A stretch of 18,383 bases of DNA from an uncultured bacterium. Lineage in GTDB: Bacteria > Chloroflexota > Anaerolineae > JACIWP01. The notes under the pieces were generated by a model. It did not search any database. It was not told the DNA's origin and was given only the letters and a program-made list of their open reading frames with translations. The DNA lies in assembly GCA_903872005.1 (NCBI GenBank), contig CAIQJD010000205.1, forward strand, positions 1 through 18,383, in the 5' to 3' direction. Positions 1-6,345 of this stretch are shown here, piece after piece (the stretch's first letter is position 1; each line of letters starts with the position of its first letter). Both the position numbers and the translations under genes were made by a program.

Positions 1-170
1 AGCGCATCGAGCTGCCGGCGCTCCGTCAGAAAGCTCACCGTGTAGGTCGTCGTCTGGTGCGAATGGATGCAGGGGAACTTGCGCCCATCTTCGCCCTGGC
101 GCGGGCCTTGGCTGGGGCCGAAATGGGTCGGCATACGATACAGGCGATTGGGTTGGAAAATGTAGGACAT
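1..170 (-). CDS. Acetoacetate decarboxylase-family protein, N-terminal part (gene runs off the window)
   Basis: An ATG at 170-168 opens a frame that stays open to the window edge (56 codons seen). A strong GGAGG Shine-Dalgarno at 180-176 lies 5 nt upstream, which fixes the start. The peptide begins MSYIFQPNRLYRMPTHFGPS and continues with GPRQGEDGRKF and VSFLTERRQLDAL. From memory of the family, the MPTHFGP/GPRQ opening followed by a VSFLT..xQLxALLP segment is typical of acetoacetate decarboxylase-like proteins of actinobacteria and Chloroflexota. The catalytic lysine would lie beyond the window, so activity cannot be judged. It is 162 nt downstream of tadC on the same strand and has its own ribosome-binding site; it is probably unrelated to pilus assembly. 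The gene call is solid; the family name is moderately sure. Confidence 0.6.
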   Translation of the reverse strand, partial: MSYIFQPNRLYRMPTHFGPSQGPRQGEDGRKFPCIHSHQTTTYTVSFLTERRQLDA

Positions 171-219
171 GGAAGCCTCCACTGGCGCGAGGATGCTACG
201 CGCCGCATAGATAAGCCAA

Positions 220-295
220 GCCTCACCCCCATGCCGACCCCCTTCCCTCTCGTCGCCATGCGAAGAAAGAGAGCGGGCCGAGCCAGGGGTGAGGC
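220..295. repeat. Inverted repeat in the gap after tadC
   Basis: A perfect 10-bp inverted repeat, GCCTCACCCC (220-229) and GGGGTGAGGC (286-295), flanks a 56-nt loop in the 162-nt gap between tadC and the acetoacetate decarboxylase-like gene. A smaller CTCTC/GAGAG pair lies inside. There is no T tract, so it is not a standard intrinsic terminator. It could be an mRNA 3'-end structure or chance in GC-rich DNA. Confidence 0.4.
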
Positions 296-332
296 AACAG
301 CGCAATGCCAGATTGCCGGCCGGTCGCCGGCG

Positions 333-1265
333 CTACAGCGCTCCCAGCACGCCGGAATTCTTCACGATGATGACTGAAGGGCCGAGCAAGACGATGAAGA
401 GCGCCGGAAAGATCAAGAACACCATCGGGATCAACATCTTGATGGGCGCTTTGCGGGCCTTCTCTTCGGCGCGCTGCCGGCGACGAATACGCATCTGCTC
501 CGACTGAATCCGCAGCACTTTGGAAATGCTGACGCCCAGTTGGTCGGCCTGGATGATGGCGGCCACGAAGCTGGTGACGTCGTTGACCTCCAGGCGCCGG
601 GTCATGTCGCGCAAGGCATCCGTGCGCTTCTTGCCGACACGCATCTCGGCGATGACGCGCATGAACTCGTGGGTCAGCTCATTGTCCCATTTTTCGACGA
701 CTTTGCTCAGCGCGGCGTCGAAGCCCAGGCCGGCTTCCACGCTGATGGTCAGCAGATCCAGCGCGTCGGGCAGCGCCTTGACCACGTTCTCTTGCCGGCG
801 CTTGATCTTGCCGCCCAGCCAGGCGCTGGGCAGGTAATAACCCAGGGCCACCAGGACGACGGCCAGACCGATGCGATAGGTGATGGGCTGCTTCGCCAGG
901 CTCAAGAGCAAGAAGCCCAAGATGCCTAAAATGACAGCGGCCAGGCCACGCACACCCATGAATTCGCGCGGCGTCCAGTTGTTGGGCCGGCCGGCCAGGT
1001 CCAGCTTGTGCTGCAGCGTCGCCAGACTGCGCGCCGGCGCGAAACGCATCACGAAGTTGGACATGCCACGGATCATCGGCTGGACGATGCGCTCGCTGAA
1101 AGGTTGCGACAGCTCGATCTCTTCCAGCGTCATGGGCCGCGCGCCATATTCGATCAGGCGCTCCTGCACCTGATCAGAAGTGCGCGGCGCCGCGATGCCA
1201 ATGATGATGAGCAAGATGCTCAACCCGGCAATGCCGGCGACGACCAGAGGAAGCATTCCAGTCAT
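333..1265 (-). CDS. tadC: TadC, inner-membrane platform protein of the Tad pilus (T2SSF domain)
   Basis: This 310-residue protein has a hydrophobic N-terminal segment (about 4-25), a pair of membrane segments around 105-150, a cytoplasmic GspF/T2SSF-like domain starting near VVKALPDALDLLTISVEAG (about 160-265), and a C-terminal hydrophobic hairpin ending PSVIIV. TadC pairs with TadB to form the membrane platform on which the CpaF ATPase acts. The start is ATG at 1265-1263 with GGAGGT at 1276-1271, 5 nt upstream. A TTG two codons earlier (1271) overlaps that Shine-Dalgarno and is rejected. It is the last gene of the cpaB-cpaE-cpaF-tadB-tadC unit, 53 nt after tadB. TadB and TadC are homologous; order after cpaF and the shorter T2SSF context support this assignment. 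Confidence 0.9.
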   Translation of the reverse strand: MTGMLPLVVAGIAGLSILLIIIGIAAPRTSDQVQERLIEYGARPMTLEEIELSQPFSERIVQPMIRGMSNFVMRFAPARSLATLQHKLDLAGRPNNWTPREFMGVRGLAAVILGILGFLLLSLAKQPITYRIGLAVVLVALGYYLPSAWLGGKIKRRQENVVKALPDALDLLTISVEAGLGFDAALSKVVEKWDNELTHEFMRVIAEMRVGKKRTDALRDMTRRLEVNDVTSFVAAIIQADQLGVSISKVLRIQSEQMRIRRRQRAEEKARKAPIKMLIPMVFLIFPALFIVLLGPSVIIVKNSGVLGAL

Positions 1266-1318
1266 GGGCAACCTCCGCTGTCCACTGCGAGCGCCGGCCG
1301 GCGCCCGCTCGGACCGCG

Positions 1319-2278
1319 TTACACGTCAATGTTGACGATATTCAGAATGATGATGAAGCCAATCGTAATCATGGTCGCGCCGATGCCGACCTGAATCCAG
1401 CCGCACGGCTCGCTGAAGAGCAACCCGATGTAATTCGGGTTGATGAGATACAGGATCAGGCCCAGACCGACCGGCAGAAAGCTAATCAGATAGGCCGTGA
1501 TCATCTGTTGCGCCGTCAAGACCGCGATCTCGCCCTTGATACGCACGCGCTCGCGGATGGTGTGGCTGATGGTTTCCAGGATTTGGGACAGGTTGCCGCC
1601 GACTTCATGCTGCACGTTGATGGCCGTAATCATCATGTCGAGGTCGTCGCTCTGCATGCGGCGCAACATATTGTCCAGCGCCTGCTCCAGGCTGATGCCC
1701 AGGCCGATTTCTTGCACGACGCGCGAGAACTCCACCGAAATGGGCGGCGGCAATTCTTTCGAGGCCGTCTCCATAGATTGCAGCAAGCTGTAGCCGGAGC
1801 GCAGGGCGTTCGCCAACAAGTTGATGGCGTCGCCCAGTTGATCGTTGAAGGCTTTCTGGCGGGCGCGCTTGCGCTGCGAGACGTAGAGGCGGGGCGCATA
1901 GAAGCAGGCCGCTGCGCCCACCAATGCGAAGATGGGCGACTTGAAGATCGCCACGCCCAACAACGCGAAGAGTATCACCATGAGTACATTGAGCAGCATG
2001 TACTCCGAGACTTTGACTTTCAAGTCGGCGCTGGCGAGCTGCGCGGCGATCTTTTCCGTGGATTTGCGGCCAACCAGTCGCTTGCCCAGGCTGGCGGTCA
2101 AGCCACTGACCGGCGTGCCTTTGGCGCGCGCGTCTTTCAACGCCTCGACCTCACGCGTCGCGTAGCGATCCAGGCGCTCTGTAATATTCGGCTCTTTGCC
2201 CCCGCGCGAGGCCAGCCCGACGACCAGCAGCGTCACGGCAATGCCGGCTATGATGGGAAGCACCAGCGTGAGCGTCAC
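1319..2278 (-). CDS. tadB: TadB, inner-membrane platform protein of the Tad pilus (T2SSF domain)
   Basis: This 319-residue protein has a membrane segment at about 5-22, two more around 95-128, a T2SSF domain beginning FNDQLGDAINLLANALRSGY (144 onward) with the typical VVQEIGLGISLEQALDNM stretch, and C-terminal membrane segments at about 258-277 and 293-316. TadB is expected to form the inner-membrane core with TadC that couples ATP hydrolysis by CpaF to pilin extrusion. The start is GTG at 2278-2276; AGGAGGT at 2293-2287 is 8 nt upstream, and no better ATG is near. It lies 46 nt after cpaF and 53 nt before tadC, all on the same strand, so the genes are almost certainly co-transcribed. Confidence 0.92.
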   Translation of the reverse strand: MTLTLVLPIIAGIAVTLLVVGLASRGGKEPNITERLDRYATREVEALKDARAKGTPVSGLTASLGKRLVGRKSTEKIAAQLASADLKVKVSEYMLLNVLMVILFALLGVAIFKSPIFALVGAAACFYAPRLYVSQRKRARQKAFNDQLGDAINLLANALRSGYSLLQSMETASKELPPPISVEFSRVVQEIGLGISLEQALDNMLRRMQSDDLDMMITAINVQHEVGGNLSQILETISHTIRERVRIKGEIAVLTAQQMITAYLISFLPVGLGLILYLINPNYIGLLFSEPCGWIQVGIGATMITIGFIIILNIVNIDV

Positions 2279-2324
2279 GTCAGCTCACCTCCTCGCCTCT
2301 GGGTGAAACAGCCCGCCCGGCGCA

Positions 2325-3695
2325 TCAGCGCATGCGGAACGATGCGCCAAAGATGTCCGGCGGCAGCTTGATATTGTACTTCTCGATCTCTTCCATGAAC
2401 TTGGGACGCAGGCCGGTCGGCTTGAGCCGGCCAATCACCTTGCCGTCCTCGACGCCGGTCTGCTCAAAGATGAAGATATCCGACAAGACGATGACGTCGC
2501 CTTCCATGCCCTGCACTTCGGTGATATTGACGATCTTGCGCGTGCCATCCCGCATGCGCTCTTGATGCACGATCAGGTTGAGGGCCGAGGCGACCTGCTC
2601 GCGGATGGCGCGCAAGGGGAGTTCCATGCCGGCCATCAGGCACATCGTCTCGATGCGGGCCAGCGTATCGCGTGGCCCGTTGGAGTGCGCCGTCGTCAGG
2701 CTGCCGTCGTGGCCGGTGTTCATGGCTTGCAGCATGTCCAGCGCCTCGCCGCCGCGGATTTCGCCGACCACGATGCGGTCGGGGCGCATGCGTAAGGCGT
2801 TGATCACCAGATCGCGCATCGAAATCTCACCGCGCCCTTCAATGTTGGAGGGACGGGCTTCCAGCGTCACCACATGCTCCTGGCGCAACTGCAATTCGGC
2901 GGCGTTCTCAATGGTCAAGATGCGCTGATCTTCGGGGATGAAGCTCGACAGAATATTGAGCAGCGTCGTCTTGCCGGAGCCGGTGCCGCCGGAGATGATC
3001 ACGTTCTGGCGTCCGATGACGCAGGCGCGCAAGAATTCCAGCGCCTCCGGCGTGATGGAGCCAAAGCGAATCAGGTCATCGGTCGTCAGGGGCTTCTTGA
3101 AGAATTTGCGGATGGTCAGGGTTGCGCCATTGAGCGCGATGGGCGAGATGACGGCGTTGACGCGCGAGCCGTCTTGCAGGCGGGCGTCTACCATCGGGGA
3201 GCTTTCGTCAATACGCCGGCCCAGGGGCGCCACGATGCGGTCAATGATACGCCGCACATGGTCATTGTCCTGGAAGACCACTTCCGTCTTCTCCAGGCGC
3301 CCCTTGCGCTCAATGTAGACATGCGTCGGGCCATTGACCATGATTTCGGAGATGGTATCGTCGGCCAGGAGCGGCTCCAGGGGGCCGAGGCCGAGGATTT
3401 CCGCCACGATCTGCTCGAAGAGCTTCGTGCGCTCAGTGCGGCTGAGGATGATGTTCTCCTGGTTCAGGATGGTATTGAACAAGCCCTCGATGGTGGCGCG
3501 CACCTCGGCGGCGTTGGCCGTGACATCCATATTGGGGTCCATCTCGGCGATGAGCCGATCCTGGACCAGCTTCTTGACGTCAACGATGGGTTCGCGCGCC
3601 GTCGTCAAGGGTTGCCGGCGCATCCGTAGCTCTTCCAGCTTCGACGGCTGTTCGACCGGCTGTTGGCTCTTCTCAATCCGTTTCAATAAGGACAT
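2325..3695 (-). CDS. cpaF: CpaF/TadA, pilus assembly secretion ATPase
   Basis: This 456-residue GspE/VirB11-superfamily ATPase powers Tad pilus assembly from the cytoplasmic face. The N-terminal domain (about 40-200) includes LGPLEPLLADDTISEIMVNG. The catalytic domain has a Walker A motif GGTGSGKT (236-243), an Asp-box region TIENAAELQL (261-270), an arginine-containing stretch ending in NIEGRGEI, a Walker B region RPDRIVVGEIRGGEALDML (304-322), and a His box TGHDGSLTTAHSN (327-339). Length is normal for the family. One deviation: most homologues I know read TIED at the Asp box, whereas here residue 264 is Asn. The start is ATG at 3695-3693 with GAGGTG at 3706-3701, 5 nt upstream. The gap to the preceding cpaE is 35 nt. 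Confidence 0.95.
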   Translation of the reverse strand: MSLLKRIEKSQQPVEQPSKLEELRMRRQPLTTAREPIVDVKKLVQDRLIAEMDPNMDVTANAAEVRATIEGLFNTILNQENIILSRTERTKLFEQIVAEILGLGPLEPLLADDTISEIMVNGPTHVYIERKGRLEKTEVVFQDNDHVRRIIDRIVAPLGRRIDESSPMVDARLQDGSRVNAVISPIALNGATLTIRKFFKKPLTTDDLIRFGSITPEALEFLRACVIGRQNVIISGGTGSGKTTLLNILSSFIPEDQRILTIENAAELQLRQEHVVTLEARPSNIEGRGEISMRDLVINALRMRPDRIVVGEIRGGEALDMLQAMNTGHDGSLTTAHSNGPRDTLARIETMCLMAGMELPLRAIREQVASALNLIVHQERMRDGTRKIVNITEVQGMEGDVIVLSDIFIFEQTGVEDGKVIGRLKPTGLRPKFMEEIEKYNIKLPPDIFGASFRMR

Positions 3696-3730
3696 GCTGT
3701 CACCTCATCGTCGGGCGGCGTCTGCGCCGG

Positions 3731-5038
3731 CTAACGGAATAATTTGCCCAACAGGTTGCCGGGCTTGGCCGGCGCGGCGGCCGCCCCATCGGGCGCGGCA
3801 ACCGCCGGCGCGGGTTGCAAATCCAGCATGAGCCGGCGCGCCAGATCCAGGATGCCCGCCGCCAGGGTACTGTTGCGGTGCGTCAACGTCAAGGGCACGC
3901 CCTGGTTGATCGCGGTGGAGGCCACCCTTTCATCCAATGGCAATGCTGCCATGACCGGGTGTCGAATGCTGGCCTCAATGTCTTCCGGCCGGATGCCGCC
4001 GCGCCGGTCGGCCTGATTGATGACCAGCTTGATCTTCTCTGACGGATATTCCAGCGCGCCGGTCACATCGAAGAAGGTCTTGGTATTCTTGATGGCCGGG
4101 ATTTCTGGCGTGGTGACCAGCACGATGCGCGTCGCCATATCCAGGATGCTCAATTCCAGATCATGCAATGCGGTGCTCATGTCTACCACGACGTAGTCGA
4201 ATTGCCGGCGCAGCGCCTTGAGGATGGTCTCCATGTGCTCGGCCGTCACCAGGTCCGCCATTTCGGGACGCGGCGGAGCGAGCAGCACTTTGATGCCCGA
4301 CGTATGCGTCGCCGCGATGCCATTGATGATCTCGGCGTCCAGGTCACTGATCTTCTCGACCAGGTTGACGATAGTGCGCGCCGCTTGCAGGTTGAGCAAG
4401 ACATCCACGCTGCCGAACTGCACGCTGGCGTCCACCAGAATGATCTTCGCGTTGGGCGCGGCTTCGCGCATGGCCACCGCCAGATTCACCGCCAGGGTGC
4501 TCGTCCCCACGCCGCCCTTTGCCGCATAGACGGCGATGATTGGCGCCAGGGCGGCGCGCGTCCCCTGGACGACCGGCCGCGCCGGCCCACTGGTCGTCGT
4601 CTGCTCGGCGATGGGCATTTCGGCCAGCGCGGCGCGCCGGCTGGCCCCCAGCTCATACACACGCCGGATGGTTGAGGACAACTCTTCGCTGGAGAAGGGC
4701 TTAATCAAGAATTCGCGCGCCCCGGCCAACATCGAGCGGCGCAGATAGTCGGCTTCGCCCTGCACGGACATCATGACGATCTGGGCCTGCGGCACCTTGT
4801 GCGTGATCAACTCGCCGGCGGTGATGCCATCCATGCCCGGCATGTTGATGTCCATGAGCACGATATCGGGCTTGAGGTTGCCGGCCAGATCCACTGCCTC
4901 CTGTCCGCTGCTGGCCATGCCCGCCACTTCAATATCGTTCTCAAAGTAAAGCAGCTTCTTCAGATTCTCGCGCGTCTCAGGGATGTCATCCACAATGATC
5001 ACGCGAATCTTTGCGCCGCCATCTGATTTCATGGGCAC
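3731..5038 (-). CDS. cpaE: CpaE/TadZ-type protein: receiver domain fused to a ParA/MinD-like ATPase
   Basis: This 435-residue protein has two domains. Residues about 10-128 form a response-regulator receiver with the acidic pair D17/D18, phosphoacceptor D63 in VLMDINMPGMDG, S91 and K113 (LIKPF), so it looks competent for phosphorylation. Residues about 165-405 form a MinD/ParA-like ATPase with deviant Walker A KGGVGTST (174-181), a LVDASVQFGSVDVLLNL segment and the switch II region DYVVVDMS (281-288). The C terminus (about 408-430) is an Ala/Pro-rich tail. CpaE/TadZ proteins place the Tad machine in the cell and contact CpaF. The start is taken as GTG at 5038 because GAGGA (5049-5045) lies 6 nt upstream; the ATG at 5032 is an alternative. 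The intact receiver suggests input from a kinase, possibly one encoded at 13453-16125 (inference). Confidence 0.9.
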   Translation of the reverse strand: MPMKSDGGAKIRVIIVDDIPETRENLKKLLYFENDIEVAGMASSGQEAVDLAGNLKPDIVLMDINMPGMDGITAGELITHKVPQAQIVMMSVQGEADYLRRSMLAGAREFLIKPFSSEELSSTIRRVYELGASRRAALAEMPIAEQTTTSGPARPVVQGTRAALAPIIAVYAAKGGVGTSTLAVNLAVAMREAAPNAKIILVDASVQFGSVDVLLNLQAARTIVNLVEKISDLDAEIINGIAATHTSGIKVLLAPPRPEMADLVTAEHMETILKALRRQFDYVVVDMSTALHDLELSILDMATRIVLVTTPEIPAIKNTKTFFDVTGALEYPSEKIKLVINQADRRGGIRPEDIEASIRHPVMAALPLDERVASTAINQGVPLTLTHRNSTLAAGILDLARRLMLDLQPAPAVAAPDGAAAAPAKPGNLLGKLFR

Positions 5039-5094
5039 CTGTTGTCCTCGCTCCCTTCCCTCTACTCGCTCTCAGCCAATCGGCGGGCGACGCG

Positions 5095-6063
5095 TCACTT
5101 CGTGCTGCCGCTGCTGCTGCCGCTGGAACTGCTGCTGCCGCTCGAATATGGGGCGGCGCTGCTCTGGTCAATGGCATAGGGCAGACGGTCAGGCGGCTTG
5201 ATGTTGAAGCGCTGCATGATATAGTCGAGGGTAACCGGCTCCGTGGCGATGATCTCGTGATTGTTGCGCCCGCGCAACACGAAATCAATAGATGCGCCGG
5301 CTTCACGCGCGAACTTGAGCACCAGGGCATCCTGGGCATTCAATACCACCGTCATGATGGTCGGGCCGGCCGGCGCCGGCGTCGCCTGGCTGCCAGATTG
5401 CGGCGTTGCGCCGGGAGTCGGGGCGGCCGCCGGCATCTGCTGCCCCCACTGCCCGATCTTCAGGATGCTGACGTCTTGAATGGTCATCTGGGTCACCATG
5501 CGCGGGATCTGCTCGCCCATCACCGAGCCGACCGCGGCCGTGCCGCCGGCCGAGACGCGCGCGACCGGCTCGCGGATTTGCGTCGCCGGATCCACGCTGA
5601 CCAAATTCACCGTCAGGATCATGTCCACGCTATCGCCGGCTTGCAGCGCATAGGCCACGCTGCTCAACTCGGTGATCGGGAAGGCCATCGCGACCTTGCC
5701 TTCGGGAATGAGGAACGACGCATTGACGCCCTTGTTGACGATCGTCACTTTGTCGGTCATCATCTCCCGGCGCAAGATCTGCCCCTGGGCAATGTCCTGG
5801 GCCGCCAACATGCCGGCCATCTCCGTCCGGGAGAGCACCGCGTCGTTCGGCGTCTGTTCCTTGTCGAATTCGCGCTCTTCAAAGGCTCCCGGATCCATGG
5901 CCTGTGCCTGGGCGATATTCTGCGTCGCAACCAGCACCTTCGTCTTCGTCGGTTCGGGCGCTTTCGTCGGCTGCTGCGCCGTGTTCAGCAACAGAAATGC
6001 GCCGGCCATGGTCGCCAGACCGAGGATGAGGCCCACCAGGATCAAAATTCTTCCGCGTTTCAT
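5095..6063 (-). CDS. cpaB: CpaB/RcpC, Flp pilus assembly protein with SAF domain
   Basis: This 322-residue protein has a single N-terminal membrane segment (about 6-26, after MKRGR), then a SAF-type domain beginning TKVLVATQNIAQAQAMDPG (41-105) and the RcpC/CpaB domain (about 106-205 and 232-295), with an Ala/Pro/Thr/Gln-rich linker at about 211-234. The last 16 residues are almost all Ser and Gly, an unusual low-complexity tail mirrored in the DNA by CTGCTGCCG-like triplet runs at about 5103-5150. CpaB is an extracytoplasmic component that in diderms works with the secretin; no secretin gene is seen here. The start is ATG at 6063-6061 with GGAGG at 6075-6071, 7 nt upstream. It is first in the cpaB-cpaE-cpaF-tadB-tadC unit, preceded by its own promoter. 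Confidence 0.9.
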   Translation of the reverse strand: MKRGRILILVGLILGLATMAGAFLLLNTAQQPTKAPEPTKTKVLVATQNIAQAQAMDPGAFEEREFDKEQTPNDAVLSRTEMAGMLAAQDIAQGQILRREMMTDKVTIVNKGVNASFLIPEGKVAMAFPITELSSVAYALQAGDSVDMILTVNLVSVDPATQIREPVARVSAGGTAAVGSVMGEQIPRMVTQMTIQDVSILKIGQWGQQMPAAAPTPGATPQSGSQATPAPAGPTIMTVVLNAQDALVLKFAREAGASIDFVLRGRNNHEIIATEPVTLDYIMQRFNIKPPDRLPYAIDQSSAAPYSSGSSSSSGSSSGSTK

Positions 6064-6110
6064 GCAGCATCCTCCCCTACGCTATGATCCAACCAGCCCG
6101 CGCGTGCCTA

Positions 6111-6139
6111 GCGCTTTGGCGCGTAGATGCGCTTCGCAT
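6111..6139 (-). other. Two small hairpins in the 5' leader of cpaB
   Basis: Read on the minus strand, the ~90-nt leader between the promoter and cpaB contains ATGCG-AAG-CGCAT (6139-6127) followed by GCGC-CAAA-GCGC (6122-6111). Both are perfect but short. No riboswitch consensus is recognised. Confidence 0.35.
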
Positions 6140-6155
6140 AAGTTCCAGCACTCCT

Positions 6156-6184
6156 ATTGTACTCGCATTTCGACTGCATTGCAA
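6156..6184 (-). promoter_or_regulatory. Sigma-70-type promoter for the cpaB-cpaE-cpaF-tadB-tadC unit
   Basis: On the minus strand, TTGCAA (6184-6179) and TACAAT (6161-6156) are separated by exactly 17 nt. The -10 matches the consensus at 5 of 6 positions and the -35 at 4 of 6. The expected start of transcription is near 6149, giving a leader of about 85 nt before cpaB. It stands just after the terminator hairpins of the tadG-like gene, so this unit probably starts afresh here. Confidence 0.7.
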
Positions 6185-6246
6185 GTGTCATTTGGCAACT
6201 TAACCATAAAGGGCGCAATAGGGTGGATGCTCCCCGATGCGCCGGC

Positions 6247-6280
6247 AAAAACATCGGGCGGCCAGGGGCGCCGCCCGATG
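6247..6280 (-). terminator. Intrinsic terminator after the tadG-like gene
   Basis: Read on the minus strand, CATCGGGCGGC (6280-6270) pairs perfectly with GCCGCCCGATG (6262-6252) over 11 bp with a 7-nt loop, and TTTTT (6251-6247) follows at once. This is a classical Rho-independent terminator, about 65 nt after the tadG-like stop codon and upstream of the cpaB promoter. Confidence 0.85.
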
Positions 6281-6296
6281 ATGACGCCGCGAGGGC

Positions 6297-6340
6297 GTCG
6301 CCTGGGAGGGTGTTTCTGCAACCACGCCCTCCCAGGCGAC
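6297..6340 (-). terminator. Hairpin directly after the tadG-like stop codon
   Basis: GTCGCCTGGGAGGG (6297-6310) and CCCTCCCAGGCGAC (6327-6340) are a perfect 14-bp inverted repeat around a 16-nt loop, ending 5 nt from the stop codon of the tadG-like gene. There is no T tract directly after it. It forms a tandem with the T-tract terminator at 6247-6280 and may act as an mRNA 3'-end stabiliser or first stop. Confidence 0.6.
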
Positions 6341-6345
6341 CGACC

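Noticed and set aside
1266..1271. TTG start for tadC at 1271
   Set aside because: The TTG overlaps the GGAGGT Shine-Dalgarno; the ATG at 1265 has proper 5-nt spacing.
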